Shown: positions 34,571 through 47,500 of the stretch, one piece after another
Layout of the letters: every line of letters starts with the position of its first letter
Numbering within the stretch: position 1 is the first letter of the stretch
Source: Oenanthe sinensis
Lineage: Eukaryota > Streptophyta > Magnoliopsida > Apiales > Apiaceae
Length of the DNA stretch: 64,000 bases
Direction of reading: 5' to 3'
NCBI GenBank assembly: GCA_028671895.1
Contig: CM053802.1
Location: 37,238,201-37,302,200, forward strand
Translations under genes and position numbers: made by a program
Notes under the pieces: generated by a model
The model's database searches: none
Seen by the model: the letters and a program-made list of their open reading frames with translations, nothing else
Told to the model about the DNA's origin: nothing

Positions 34571-37500
34571 TGTAATATCCCTAAGTTTCAGGTACCTTTA
34601 AAACCTTGATTAATAATAGTACGTCTTGGATGATAATTATGGAATAAGGTTTTCTTGGGCAATCAAATTATTAAAATTGCCGGAACAAGATAAAGATTAA
34701 ATTATCGTCATGGATTATTATGAAATTGAAAAATTCTAGGATTTCCAAGAATTATTAAAGAGTTTATTATTTTATATTTTTGACATGGATTATTAAAAAT
34801 GCAATTACTTGCATTTTATTTAAAGTGTATGAAATGCTAGTGCTAGTATTATTATTATATGAAGTCAAAGAAGCTTGACCAAGACCATAGCTTTGACTAG
34901 TCTTTTAAATAGCCAAGGGCAAGTACTAGCATAAACAAAGAAAAGAAAAATACATAGCAAGCACTAGCCAAGCAAGGAGCATTCGGCAAAAGCTAGAGCA
35001 AGGAGAAAGAAAAATCCATAACTACATGGATTCTTCATGGATCATTGAGTTTAATAGCTTAAATCGAAGGTAGTAAATCCCTCTTGCTCTCCCTTGAATC
35101 TTATAAGCAACCATCCGCTAAATCTTTAGTTATGATCAATGGAAAATTCGAATGAACAGTAAAATCCGAAAATTGAGTTTTTATTTTCTTGATTCTTGAG
35201 TTCTTATAGCTTGGTAGATGATTGTTATAGCATGTATATGTTATGGGTAGCATAGATTATGCTTAATTGGTCCTAGAAACACAAAACTTGCTTATTTGAA
35301 TTTGAATTACATTTATTATGTAAGCTGATTTTTATGGCTTAAAGTTGAGGTATGTTGGTTGTTGATGTTGAATGATGAGTTTGGGATTGTTGGTTGGTTG
35401 ATTTGGAGTAGAATAAAAATGGAAAACGATGAGTTAATAAACGAAACCATGCCAAAATTTTGCTAAATGTTACTGCAGTAACTGTCCAGAAAAATCTGGG
35501 AACAGTTGGTCACTGCTCTTGGCTTATTGATGATATGGTTAGATAGTAGATAGTCTCTAGATCGTTTGAGCGCTAATTTTGCGTTATTCGGAGTTACGAG
35601 TCAAAAGTTATGAACGTTTTAATAACGGTAACGCAGAAAATGAAAATTCTGTTTTTGTCCAACTTTGAGGCTATGATTGGACTAGCTACGGAGTTTAATA
35701 AAATCCGAAACTTTTATGGGATATTCCTTGGCAGTCATAGAAGACCTCAGAGAAGAAATCGTGTCAAAATGATTAATTTACAATTTATTAAAAATGTTAG
35801 AAGACAGGGGTTTGAGTGAAATGAACATGATGAAAATGTTAGACAACCGTTTCGGGAGACGATTTCGAGCAAGATAGAGGACTTGTCTCGAGTTGACCCA
35901 GTAACGAAAGTTGTTAAGGAACATCATGACTACATGTTGGTATATAGAACTTGATTAAAAATCATTGACACGATAGTTTTACGAGTAGCTAAAGTAGGTT
36001 CGATGAGATGAAATATCGGGAATAATAAGAGTTAATAAAACGAAAAAGTGCAAATTGTAATGACCATAATTGGACTCGATATAGGTTTGTGGATTAGTAT
36101 CGAGGTCCTAGCTTATCAAAATCATGAGATTTTATAATTGTAAAGCAAATGTTAGTACTTAATAAAAAGTGGTTATGATTAGTAGATAGACTAATCAAAG
36201 TTCTTATATCTATTGATAGAACTTCTGGATTACAAGTGGGATCATGGATATGGATCATGGACACCAGGCAAGATTCCTAACTCTATTTTCAAATTCTATT
36301 ACAGAATATTTTGATTCTTGTATATGCAAATATCTCGAGTCCTTAAAATCTGGAGCTTTTAACAAATTCTTGGTTATAAAGCTTTGTTGAGTATAAATTG
36401 TTTATATCAATCAAGAACTGTGCTTTACTTCCTTTTCTTGATTCTTTGACGATTCTTAACTTCTTGAAAAGTTAGAGTTCATATAGCAAGTTCTCTAAAT
36501 TCTGACCTTATAACATGTTTCTTGGTTATAAGGCTGTGGTGCTTGGATTCTTTTCTGTCATTGACTTGTATCATCGATTAATTGTTGTTCGCGCCTCTGA
36601 ACTCTCAAAAGTTAGAGGACGCTTCCTGTCAGTTTTGCATAACTGATTTCTGTGTCGAGTACATTTCTTTGGTACTTGACAGACGACCGGGAGTAGCGTA
36701 TTATCTCTCGACTATTAGTCGATATTATCCAGGGATTCTCCCTGGAATATAAGTTTTGGGGATAATAAATATTATGGGTTAGGGATTAATCAAGTTGATT
36801 AATATCCCTTCGATATTTTAAATAATATTTAGTTTTATTAAATATTATTTAAAAGGGTATATATCTAGTATTTAATGTTGATTAAATACTTTCAACTCAT
36901 TTTGAGTTATTTAAATATTATTTAAGATTGATTAAATATTATTTAAATATTTTGGATTATTTCAAAGTATTTATTTTAATTAAATACTTTTGATTCTTTT
37001 GGGAATATTTAAATATTATTTGAGATTGAATAAATACTATTTAAATATATTGATTCATTTAAAACTATTTAAATATTAAATAGTCTTGATTAAATCCTAA
37101 TTAAATATTTTAATTATTTTAAAATATTTTCAGGGACTATTCAAGGTCTCGTATTTATTGATTAAATATTTACTGGATCTTTAAAAATATTCCGGAGTTA
37201 TCAGGAAAATTCTTAAAACATTATTTTTCATTAAATAATAAATACTGAGCTATGACTCAGATATTTTATACTTACTTTGAGTCGATAACTCCATATTAGG
37301 GAAGGAATATCCCACTTTAACATTCTTTTTATTTAAACTGGTGCTTGTAGGGACCATTAATTTACCTAAAAGTATTATATTTTCGTGGGGTTTATTTTAT
37401 CACCTAGTAGCGACTCCCCGGTCGTGATCTTGATTCGAACTGTTCATTCATGACTAAAGGTCAACCCACACATATAAAGAGATTACTTTCACCTCGTTTC

Positions 37501-38899
37501 GGGAGTTAATCTATTATCGAGTATTAAATTCCCTTCCACACTTTGATTTGAATATTCCCAGAAAGCTTTGTTGTTGTTATCCTAGAAGGTTGTATTAAAT
37601 TCCCTTCTAGACTTGTTGATTGTACTCAAAGGGAACTGGAGATATAAAGTGTAAGAGGCTTGTGTGCGGCACAGTCCATCTAGCGTAAGAGGCCGAGTGG
37701 CGCCGGTCCAGCATTTAAAGGCCCATGTGTTGCCTAGGGTGATGACCTGTTTTGGATCATCCTTCTACTAGTAGAAAAGGTTACTTAACTATTGTACTAT
37801 ACGACTGATCATCGTGTACAATAGGCGCGGTGGATGCTCCAGTATCTTCTTTTCTTCCAATTGGAATTTGACATTACACTAAGGATAGTGTTAATGGGAA
37901 CTGTTGAACTTTCATTGATCCTACACTAAGGATAGTGTTAATGGGAACTGTTGAACTTTCATTGATCCTACACTAAGGATAGTGTTAATGGGAACTGTTG
38001 AACTTTCATTGGTCCTACACTAAGGATAGTGTTAATGGGAACTGTTGAACTTTCATTGGTCCTACACTAGCGATAGTGTGAATGAGAATTGTTGAGCTTT
38101 TATTGATTCTTTTCGCAGTATCTTGAACTGCCTTCTTATTGATGCTCGAATAAATAGTACTCTGTGGTTGTTGCCATTGTGCTAAATTATCGATTCTGTT
38201 GTTCCCAAAACTGTGAATCTTAAATTGTGGTATCGCAGTAACTTGAACTGCATACTTATGTTGAAAATCTTCTTGCATCGTAAACTCTGATTCAATTATT
38301 GTCGAGACATATTTCGCTAAACTTTCTGCTGGAAAAGCATTGCAAATTATCTACAGATATTTTTGGACATCGTGTTGGTATAATTATTCGTTGCCACCCT
38401 TTTCTTGGTGCAAGTTACAAAATATTCTAATATATATCTTGCTGAGCATTCTTTGGCTCATTCTTGTTTTTTGTTGTAAACTTTAAAACTTGCAGTAAGA
38501 CTTGCCCATGGGATGCAAAGGAAAGAAGAGGCTCGAGCTTGAGTTAGTCAGGTTCAAGGCTTCTACAGGTGGTGTAAGCTAGATAGGATTTTAGTTTAGA
38601 ATTCTTATATTTACTGTATAATATGCAATGTAATAATAAATGTTGAAATAGTGTTGACTTCTAATGCAACTTCAGGTAGAGGTTATATTAGTAGCATGAG
38701 ATCCTGAGTTTATTACAGTTGAATTATAATAACTGTTATTATTTTAAGTTCGTTTTCTGAGACTATGGCTCGAGTTGTGTATTTGGTTTGGGGTCACCAG
38801 AGTCTATTGTGGATATAATTGTTAAGCAGGTGAGTATTATTATGGTGGAATTGGATCGTGATGGCCCCGATCCCTGACCCCGGATCTGGGGGCGTCACA
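34571..38899 (+). repeat. Element E 3' LTR (4329 bp)
   Basis: Essentially identical to 25541-29869 at a constant offset of 9030. It includes the AT-rich block (36810-37160) and the 47-bp hairpin array (37876-38110). It is followed by the target duplication ACAAA and then the remaining 273 bp of the B LTR. Confidence 0.95.
37876..38110. repeat. 47-bp tandem repeat x5 in the E 3' LTR
   Basis: Same five units as in the 5' LTR (start positions 37876, 37923, 37970, 38017, 38064). Copy number is unchanged between the two LTRs, again fitting a very recent insertion. Confidence 0.95.
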
Positions 38900-38904
38900 A
38901 CAAA

Positions 38905-39107
38905 TATCCTCAAGTCATACGCCTCTGAAATCTCACAGAAGTCGCGTACACTCCAATATCTCGTTCTGCACAAAACTAGTAGCAGAATTGAAACTTTGTT
39001 CGAAAAATAATATGACTTACATTCACTTATTTCTTCCATATATATAATAATAATACGGCTTTGAAATCTTTTAAGTTTCGACATTTACAAAAACACTATA
39101 CTCCGGA

Positions 39108-39149
<42 letters not shown>

Positions 39150-39177
39150 TTAACTCTTAAAATTTCAGGTTATTGCA
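38905..39177 (-). repeat. Element B 5' LTR, distal segment
   Basis: The continuation of the B LTR after element E. In element sense it is the LTR beginning, TGCAATAACCTGAAATTTTA, comparable with TGTAATAACCCTAACTTTGT of F. It contains an (ATT)n microsatellite. Confidence 0.8.
39108..39150. repeat. (ATT)n microsatellite, about 14 units
   Basis: An uninterrupted ATT/TTA run of about 42 bases within the end of the B LTR. Confidence 0.95.
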
Positions 39178-39556
39178 AATACGAATCACATTCTCAGGAG
39201 GAGAACATTACTTTAACTATGTTCAATGTTCTATTGAAGATGTTCCCAGGAATATTAATACTTATGAAGCTCTTTTTATGATAAGTTCTTTAAGTTCAAC
39301 TATGAAGGATTTTGAAGTAGAGAAAGCTCAAACATAGACAAAAATAAAGATGATACTAAATGAATATCAGTTCAGTGCTAGAGGAACAAACATCTTTCAT
39401 TTCAGTTACTCAAGAATTCTGGAAATGCAGAATCTGATCCAGAAAAACCAGTAACATTATTTACAAGTCTCGGACCATTAATCTTTCTAGTTGTTAGTTG
39501 AGTTATCCTCTCTATGAGATTTGTTTACTAAGTTTAACAAATAAATAGGGGGAGAT
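39178..39556 (+). pseudogene. Element A internal 3' tail: end of a third ORF plus purine tract
   Basis: A short open frame from 39179 reads IRITFSGGEHYFNYVQCS and ends at a TAG near 39338. It is the place where SIRE-like elements carry the end of their extra third ORF, but I cannot prove homology from this length. The rest is untranslated and ends in AAATAGGGGGAGAT, the same purine tract as in C (AAATAGGGGGAGAT before 59554). Confidence 0.6.
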
Positions 39557-40347
39557 TGTTGGTGAGATTATGAAGCTATATGAATAGTAATCTTGATAAC
39601 TCAACACTAGAACATGACAAGTAAATAATATTACGCCTACACAGAAATCAGGAAGAAATGAAAACAAGACAGATACAGTGAATCAAGACATTAGAAGAAG
39701 TTTTGAAGTCTACTAAAGGTCATTAAGAGAAGTACATTAATATGTCCATGCCTAGTGAAGAATAATGATTGAAGACTTTCAGGGTTTCAGAAGTGTTGAA
39801 GATTCAGTGTAGAAGTGACACTAGAAGATTTCAGTGTAAAGACATTGATTGAAGATAGACAGTGTTCGAAGCATAGGAATCTAGAAGGGTAAAGATAAAG
39901 GTTAAAGAAGATAGCTGCAGTCTTGAAGTTATACTCACTGAAAGATGTTCATTTAAATGTTCAAGCATTAGTGAAGAACAGAGAATGAAGTATTCAAGAT
40001 TGTGGTAATAATGGAGACGTTGTCGAAATACCAGAAAAGATTCCAGTGAAAGTACTATGTTTATTGACAGTCAGTGTTTGAAACATTGTAACAGTCCAAG
40101 GTTAATCAGCTAAAACAGAATAGAAGTCAAGAGAATTTAATTCAGTGTTAGTCATTTGTGAACTAGACCAGTGCACTAGGCGTCAGCATAACAAGAAGAG
40201 AATTACCTTAATGTATCAGAAGAAAATCAGTTGATCAAGCTAGAAGATTAAAAACCAAGTGGTAAATACTTCAAGCATTTCAAGAAATTGTTTAAGACAA
40301 GTATTACTACATTTGGTGGCTCTTGTACTCTAGAAGCAATGGAGAGG
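39557..40347 (+). repeat. Element A 3' LTR, first segment (791 bp)
   Basis: It starts TGTTGGTGAGATTATGAAGC directly after the purine tract. It is rich in 'gaagtgttgaagattcagtg'-type words, typical of SIRE-like LTRs. It ends with the AGAGG duplicated by element C (40343-40347). No gene is seen. Confidence 0.8.
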
Positions 40348-41511
40348 TGAAAGGCAGAGATACTTAACCGGAAGACAATCAAGAACAAGAAGTCACAAGG
40401 AAATCAATACAAAATGAAGACAAGATACAATTCAACATGTTAATTATGATCAATCAAAGAGGAAATTATTGGAAGAAGTTCAAGTCAAAGTTGTTCATGC
40501 CTCAGTGATTTGTAACTTAAAGAATCAAGATCATAACTATCAGTATCAATAAGGCTAATTTATTTCAAGTGAAGAAGCAGGAAAGCAACTGTTGGAAACC
40601 CACATTACTAATTGAATATGGTAATCTATTCAGAAGCAAGAACCCTATCAAGACTAGTCACTTATGAACCAGACCATTTCATCAAGTGTCAGGACATTGA
40701 TAGCAAGTTTATGTCAGTAGTAGAGATCCATTTTCAAGAGCTTGTTGAAGAATATATAAGTCAAGAAGAAATCACAAGTTCAAGATGTTGCATTAAAGTT
40801 TCAAGTTGAAGCCCAGAATTTCTCTAAGTACTTACTAGGGAACTTATGTAGAAATTCCTATCTAGAAATTCTAGATAAGTTTCTACTTAGAGCCAAGTAG
40901 AAATTCTGGAGGTGGAAATATTCTCTAAGTACACAGGGAAGGAAGCTATCTCGAATTTCCTATGTAGAAATTCCTATGTAGAAGTTCTACTTAAATTTCG
41001 AGATAGAACCTAAGTAGAAATTCCTATGTAGAAGTTCTACTTAAATTTTGAGATAGAGCATAAGTAGAAATTTCCATGTAGAAGTTTTACATAGGGGACA
41101 GTTGCAACATGACACATGGCATCATCTGGTTAGCCGATTTTCAAGATTTCAAGGCAAGATAAGATTTACGTGGACAAAATTGGGCCACTCATATCTTATC
41201 TTTTGAAGACTACAAGTCATAGATTACAAGTAGTATAACTAGAAGTACTTGTGTAACTATTTAAAGAGAGCAATATTAAGAGAAAAACTTGTAAAAGAGA
41301 GAGAGAGTATTCACAGAGCTTAGTATCATTTACTACCCTCTTTACTTCTATTGTACTAGTGTAATGAATGTTGTAGCAACCCTTTCAAGTTATATATAAG
41401 ACATATATTTCTTGAATCATTGGGTTCATTTATTACATAGTATTTATTGCTTCATAAAGCTAAAAAGTTGTATTCACCCCCCCCCCCTCTACAACACATT
41501 TGGACCTAACA
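40348..41511 (+). repeat. Element C 5' LTR (1164 bp)
   Basis: It begins TGAAAGGCAGAG and ends TTTGGACCTAACA. It lacks 42 bp present near the start of the 3' LTR (after GGCAGAG). It holds an array of short palindromes around 'gtagaagttctac' and 'tttcgagata' (40800-41100), including the perfect 9-bp-arm palindrome TATCTAGAA-A-TTCTAGATA at 40859-40877, and a poly-C tract at 41477-41487. A 65-codon ORF in it has a diverged copy in the 3' LTR and is not a supported gene. Confidence 0.92.
40800..41100. repeat. Palindromic motif array in the C 5' LTR
   Basis: At least two tandem copies of a unit of about 60 bp, containing 'gtagaagttctacttaaatt' and then 'tcgagatagarcnTAAGTAG', preceded by related partial copies. 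The central GTAGAA-G-TTCTAC is a perfect palindrome. The counterpart lies in the 3' LTR at about 60060-60350. Confidence 0.85.
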
Positions 41512-41513
41512 AT

Positions 41514-41525
41514 TGGTATCAGAGC
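41514..41525 (+). other. Primer-binding site of element C (tRNA-iMet)
   Basis: An exact TGGTATCAGAGC two bases after the 5' LTR end at 41511. Confidence 0.93.
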
Positions 41526-42273
41526 TTTATGTTTGACATACAAAACATAGATCCTTGTGTTTGGTAGAAGATTTGTGAGTTTTCATTTCCAGATCTACTT
41601 TTCAAGCTTTTCTTGAAAAGTGTGCTTTAATTCTTTTCTCAGTGAAAACTCATCCCAAAAATTATTTAAATACTCCAGGTGTGATTATTTAGCTTGGGTG
41701 GATTTTAGATAATTTTTGTCAATTATTCTGGGTAATTTAGTTTGTGGTGTTCTTCACGTATTCATCACTGTTCTTGATAAAGAAGACAAACCCAACAACT
41801 TTTGATTTCCTTTTCAAAAGACAAAAAGTGAAAAAGGTGTTATTGGCTTTTGATTGGACAACATATTCACTACACAAAAAGAAATTACAGAAGACTCTGT
41901 ACCTATCACATGAGTGTAAGGTGAGTTATGTGAGATAAGACACAAAAGTCAAAAAGTGTGAAAAATAATATTGTTTATTCAATATAAAAGTGACCTGCAA
42001 CAAATTTTCTCTAAGGACAAAAGTTCTACATATAATCTCTACTTAAGAATTTCTACTTAGAAATTTCGACATGAACAGAGTTTCTACTTAGTGAAATTTC
42101 AACTTAGGTAAAAGTTCTACATAGATTTTCTACATAGCCTAGTCTTGGGTACTTAGAAATATTTGGTGACCAGGATTTGAACTTTGATTTATTCTGAGAT
42201 AATTCGATTTTCTTTTAATTACTACACAAGTAATAAGAAAAGTTTATTATCTCTACTCTAAATCTACATTAAG
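41526..42273 (+). other. Element C leader
   Basis: No gene is supported; a 64-codon ORF at 41744-41938 has no motif. The stretch 42010-42150 repeats LTR-like words (TTCTACTTAG, AAGTTCTACATAG), so the palindromic motif family extends into the leader. The gag ATG follows at 42274 in an 'attaagATGGCACC' context. Confidence 0.6.
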
Positions 42274-44548
42274 ATGGCACCTAAAAATCTATTCAAGATT
42301 CCAATGTTCAACCGAGATCACTATGAAGAATGGGTTTTGAGAATGAAACTCTACCTTGAGTCCGTTAATCCTGAATATCTGGAAGTCCTTAACAAGGGTA
42401 AATTTGTTCCGATGGTTGTTGTTCCTGAGCATATGGAAGGAGATGTGATTGTACCACAATGGACTGAGCCTAAAAAGGCAACAGACTTTTCAGATGCTGA
42501 TAAGAAGCAAATAGCTTTCGATACGTCCGCACGACAAACCTTGATGGAATCCCTTGATCATGAAATGTTTAATGTAGTCAAAGGACTAACTACAACTAAG
42601 AATATTTGGGATAAAATAGAGGTCGTCATGGAAGGTACCGCTGAGGTCAGAAGCAATAAAACACTTATACTCAAGATAGAGTATGACACCTTCAGAATCA
42701 GAAAAGGTGAAAGCATAATAAATGTCTATCTAAGATTCAGTCAGTTAGTGTTGGATTTGAATCTGAGTGGTATAACTCTCCCCATGGTTGAAGTCAACAC
42801 GAGATAACTAAGGAACCAGCCGAAAAGCATTGAGCATAGAGTCTACGCCATAAGAGAAACCAGAGATTTGCATACAACTTCTCTTGAAGAATATTATGGA
42901 ATTCTAAAGACCTATGAGCTGGAGACCCTTCAAGATCAAGCATGGGACAATGATTCAAAAGGAAAGGAAGCTACATCAGGATTAGTTGCTGATGAGGAAG
43001 AGTCTAAAAAGACAATAGTTGCAGAAAAACCTAGATCATCACCTGCACCACATCAAGTTGATAATGATGATGAGTGCACCTCTAATAGTGATGATGACTA
43101 CTTCACCTAAGAAGAGCTGGATAACATGGATGATAATGTCGTGGCATACATGGCAAGGAAGTTAAGCAATATAAGATTCAGAAAGAGTAACCGACCATAG
43201 AGAAAATCTTCATCTTTCTATCGGGTTACTAAGGGTGGTGGTAGCTCTTTAGGTTATAAAGGGAAAGGCAAGAGTACCAGCTACAAATCTCCTTTGGATT
43301 TCAAAATAAAGTTCAAATGCTATAACTGTGGTGAAGCTGTACATTTTGCTACAGACTGCAAGAAGCCGAAATAGACCTATCCCAAAGAGACTTATGAAGC
43401 CCTCAAAAGCAAGTATGAAGCCCTGGTGAAGGAAAGACATGGAAAGAAAGCTTTAGTTGTAACAGAAGCCAGAGCTTGGGATGATTCAGATGAGGAAGAA
43501 GTTATTCATGCAGCAAACTTTGCCCTCATGGCTGAGACATCAAATGAACTAGAGGTACCAGTTCTAACTCATAAAGAAGAAATGTCTATTGATGATTATA
43601 AGGTGCAGAACGGGGTTCTTAGTGAAGAGATCTATATGTTGTGCAAAAGCCTAAACACTTCTCAAAAGGAACAGAAAACACTTGTTGCCAAATGCAGAAT
43701 GCTTGAGGTAAAAGTGGAAGAGTTAGAGGTTGCTTGCACTGTAGATACTTCCATAAGAGACTCTATTAAATCTTTGGAACACAAGTTCAACCTTAAAGAT
43801 GAAATAGAAGCATGTCTTAGGAATAAACTAGCTGAGTTAGAAACTAAATGCGAAGCTTATAAACTAGCTGCTAGTAAGGTGAATGTTGATAGTGGCACAT
43901 TTAAAAAGATAACTGGAATCGGTGTAGGACTTGACTATTCTAACTTATCTAAGAAAGAAGGAAAAAGACCTATAGACACTAGTTCTAGTGAGATCAAAAC
44001 TGAAATACCTACATTTCTTAAATCTGCTGTCAAACCTATCTTTAAACACTTCGTTCCTCATGAAGAAGGAGAGACTGACTTGTTAGTTAGATATGAAATT
44101 GAAATGGAAGATCACAAGAAAAAACAACCTGTAACTCCTACTAAATTAGTTAAAATCAAATCCCCTAGAGAAGAATCTAGACAAGGATTAGGAGCAAAGG
44201 CTGTTAAACAACAGAGTAAAAAGGAAAAAGGCATAAAAGAGGTTAAGGCAGAACGTGTGAAGAAAGAGTGTTATCACTGTAAATCAACTGAACATCTTTT
44301 TTATGCATGCAAATCTAACATGAATATTCCTGTTGCACATGCCATGCCTGTACCATTCACAATGAATAACATGCATAAGAATCATGCACAATGTTGTCAA
44401 CCTAATTGTATGCCATGCACTTTTAACATCATGCAAATGTTTGTGAACTTGATGAATGCAACTAGCCAATCGTGTCTAAATTCTTCTACTAGTTCTAATG
44501 TCAAAAAGAAGCATGTAAGAGCTAAGACTGTCAGTCCTCCTAGAAGTT
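42274..44548 (+). pseudogene. Element C gag, broken by stop codons
   Basis: One frame can be followed throughout: 42274-42804 (MAPKNLFKIPMFNRDHYEEW, the copia gag N-terminal domain), 42808-43107, 43111-43197, 43201-43371 and 43375-44545, separated by single in-frame stops at 42805, 43108, 43198 and 43372. Most fit C-to-T or G-to-A changes (for example, TAA before GAAGAGCTGG). A zinc knuckle CYNCGEAVHFATDC is at about 43318. A long Lys/Glu-rich, probably coiled-coil segment (43550-43870) follows, then a second Cys/His motif CYHCKSTEHLFYAC at about 44270. The large size and the coiled coil fit SIRE gag. Confidence 0.85.
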
Positions 44549-47500
44549 AGGAGTGACAAGCCTTCTCCTAAGACTGACAAATCTGTCAAGTCTGAAAAAG
44601 GAAAAGACAAAGTTGAAAGCTCTAGTAATGTTAAAGAAGGTGCATCTCCTATTGTTAAATATGATAATTCTCGATATTATAGAAAAGTCGGGCCCAATCA
44701 AACTTGGGTTTCGAAGAATGCCTAATCAATCTGTCATTGCAGGCCATTAAGCGAAACAAAAATAAAGTTATATGGGTGCTAGATAGTGGAGCATCGAGGC
44801 ATATGACATGAAACAAGTCCCTGCTTACAGAGTTGGTTATGAAGGCTGGCCTTTATGTCACCTTTGGAGATGACAGCATCGGTGTGACAAAGGGAAATGG
44901 TAAATTGAAAACTGGTAATGTCATCATTGAAGATATTTCCTATGTTGAGGGATTGAGACATAATCTGTTGAGTATCAGTCAATTTTGTGACAAAGGATAC
45001 AAAATTGTCTTCAATAAGAAAGGTGTATTAATCACTCACATTAAGGAAGGTTCGTTGGCTTTTAGAGGAGTTCGAAAGGTAGATCTGTTTGTTGCTGATA
45101 TGGATTCGGAAAACCAGAATGAAGTCACCTATTTCTACAGCAATGCTTCAGATGATGAAAGCTGGTTATGGCATAAAAAGTTATCTCACTTAAACTTCAA
45201 AACGATGAATGCTCTCGCCAGGCGAGAATTGGTGAAAGATCTACCTCAAACGGAGTTTGCTCCTAAAGGACTCTATGAAGCCTGTGAAATGGGAAAGTCA
45301 AAACGAGCGTCGCATAAGGGTAAAGAAATTTCTAGTATCACTGAGCCTCTACAACTCCTACATATGGATTTATTTGGCCTAGTGAATGTCCTATCATTAT
45401 CTAGGAAAAGATATGCATTAGTAATCATGGATGACTTCTCCAAGTATACGTGGGTATTGTTCGTTATGACAAAAGATGAAGTACCTTTCCAAATCATTGA
45501 TAACATCACTGAGATTGAGAATGTTTCAACACTCACTGTGAAGACGATTAGATCAGACAACGACACTGAATTTAAAAATGCAATACTGAATAATTTCTGT
45601 GTTTCTAAGGGAATACGTCATCAGTACTCAGCCCCGAGAACTCCACAACAGAATGGAGTAGTTGAAAGGAAGAACAGAACATTGGTTTAAGCAGCAAGAA
45701 CTTTGTTGTATGAATCAAAACTTCCTCTATACCTTTAGGCCGAAGCAGTGAGTACAACGTGTTACACTCAAAATAGAACCTTGATTATAAAAGATAAAGA
45801 AAAGACACCATGTGAACTAATGAATAATAGAAGACCAACAATCAAATACTTTCATGTCTTTGGAGCTAAATGTTATGTACTTATAGACGATGAAAAACTA
45901 GGCAAGTTGGAAGTAAAACCACGTGAAGGGATATTTGTTAGTTATTCTACAGATACGATGACAGCTTATCGGGTATTCTTAGTGAATGATCGAAAAGTAA
46001 TTGAAAGCTATAATGTCAGATTCGACGATACTAAACTCCCATCAATTTCTAAAGATACTAGTGAACCCGAGTCCCTAAAATTTCAGAATCTGGACTTGGA
46101 TGAAGTTGAGGATGGACCTGAGTTGGTTGTTACTTCAAATATAACAAGTGTTCATGAAGAAATAACTGAGTCTAATGGACAATCGAACTCTACGAGATCA
46201 GAAGAGACTTCTTCCGCACGTTCTGGCAATAACTCAGGGGGAGTAAATAGCAGCTCAAGGACAAGTGCTCAAGACTCAAGGAGAAATGACACTAATTCTG
46301 TGGGAGCTGGCACTAACTCAGGAGGAGTTAGTAGAAATAACACAAGTAGTCAACACAACAATTCAGAAAATCAAATTGAATCATCAAGACAATTACCAAG
46401 AGAACGGGTATGGAGTGGAGACCATTCGTTTGAATTAATTATTGGTGATCTGGATGCTGGTGTGACTACTAAAAGAACTACAAGAGCTGACATGGCTAAT
46501 ATCTACTTATACTCTGGGTTCTTGTCCAAACTTGAACCTAAAGAAATAGAAAAAACTCTTGGTGATGCTGATTGGGTGATTGCAATGCAAGATGAGCTCA
46601 ATCAGTCTGAAAGGCAGAAAGTTTGGAAGCTGGTACCCCGACTAAAGAACAGATCAGTAATTGGAACTAAGTGGATTTTCAGAAATAAACTGGACGAAGA
46701 CGGATTATAACTTGAAACAAGGCTCGTTTGGTAGCAAAAGGATACTTATCAACGAGAAGGAATCGATTATGATGAGACCTACGCTCCAGTTGCAAGACTT
46801 GAGGAAGTCAGGATGTTCTTGGCCTTTGCAGCACACAAGAACTTCAAGGTTTTTCAGATGGATGTGAAAAGTGCCTTCCTGAATGGAGAGCTAGAAGAAG
46901 AAGTGTATCTGGAACAGCCACCTGGCTTCATTGATCCAGAACTTAAAGATTTTGTGTATCTTCTCTTCAAAGTTGTCTATGGCCTCAGGCAATCCCCAAG
47001 ACGATGGTATGAAACCCTATCCTTGTTCTTAATTGAAAGTGGTTTTACTAGGGGAGTAATTGATAAAACATTGTTCTATAAAAATGTAAAGGGTGATTTA
47101 ATACTTGTTCAAGTCTATGTGGACGATATTATTTTTGGGTCATCTAATGAGCGTTGTGCGAGAAATTTACCAAGTTAATGCAGGACAAGTATGAGATGAG
47201 CATGATGGGGAGCTGTCCTTCTTCCTTGGATTACAGATCAGTTAGAGAAAAAGAAGGAATCTTTATTTGTCAGTCCAAGTACATCAAAGATTTACTCAAG
47301 AAGTACAATCTAGAAGATGCATCAGCAGCTAAGACTCCCATGGCACCGGCCACGAACCTTGATGAAGACAAATTTGGTAAACCAGTTGACATCACAAGCT
47401 ATCGTGGTATGATTGGCTCACTTCTCTATTTAACTGCAAGTAGATCCGATATCATGTTCATAACTTGTTTGTGTGCAAGGTTCTAAACGGATCCTAGAGA

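Larger units (their letters stand above)
25541..38899 (+). mobile_element. Element E: young Ty3/gypsy insertion with a decayed interior (13.4 kb)
   Basis: Two LTRs of exactly equal length (25541-29869 and 34571-38899, 4329 bp each). The primer-binding site TGGTATCAGAGC lies just inside the 5' LTR and a purine tract just before the 3' LTR. A perfect 5-bp target duplication ACAAA is at 25536-25540 and 38900-38904. By eye the LTRs differ at two positions (G26613/A35643 and G29332/T38362). The 4.7-kb interior is a broken gypsy gag-pol. The element is recent but cannot encode its own proteins, so it was probably moved in trans. Confidence 0.95.
19881..39177 (-). mobile_element. Element B: old, decayed Ty3/gypsy retrotransposon, interrupted by D and E
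   Basis: Right-hand part of a minus-strand gypsy element: RT and gag remnants (19881-20998), leader (20999-22061), primer-binding site (22062-22073) and 5' LTR (22077-25540 plus 38905-39177). The left half lies beyond D and outside the window. The LTR starts TGTAACGCTCCC and ends AGGTTATTGCA, resembling the F LTR ends (TGTGACACCCC, GGGTTATTACA). It inserted into element A, whose sequence resumes at 39178. Confidence 0.85.

Noticed and set aside
40612..40809. 65-codon ORF with a near copy at 59865-60062 as a small gene
   Set aside because: It lies in the C LTRs. The two copies carry several amino-acid changes without a conserved pattern and overlap the palindromic array.
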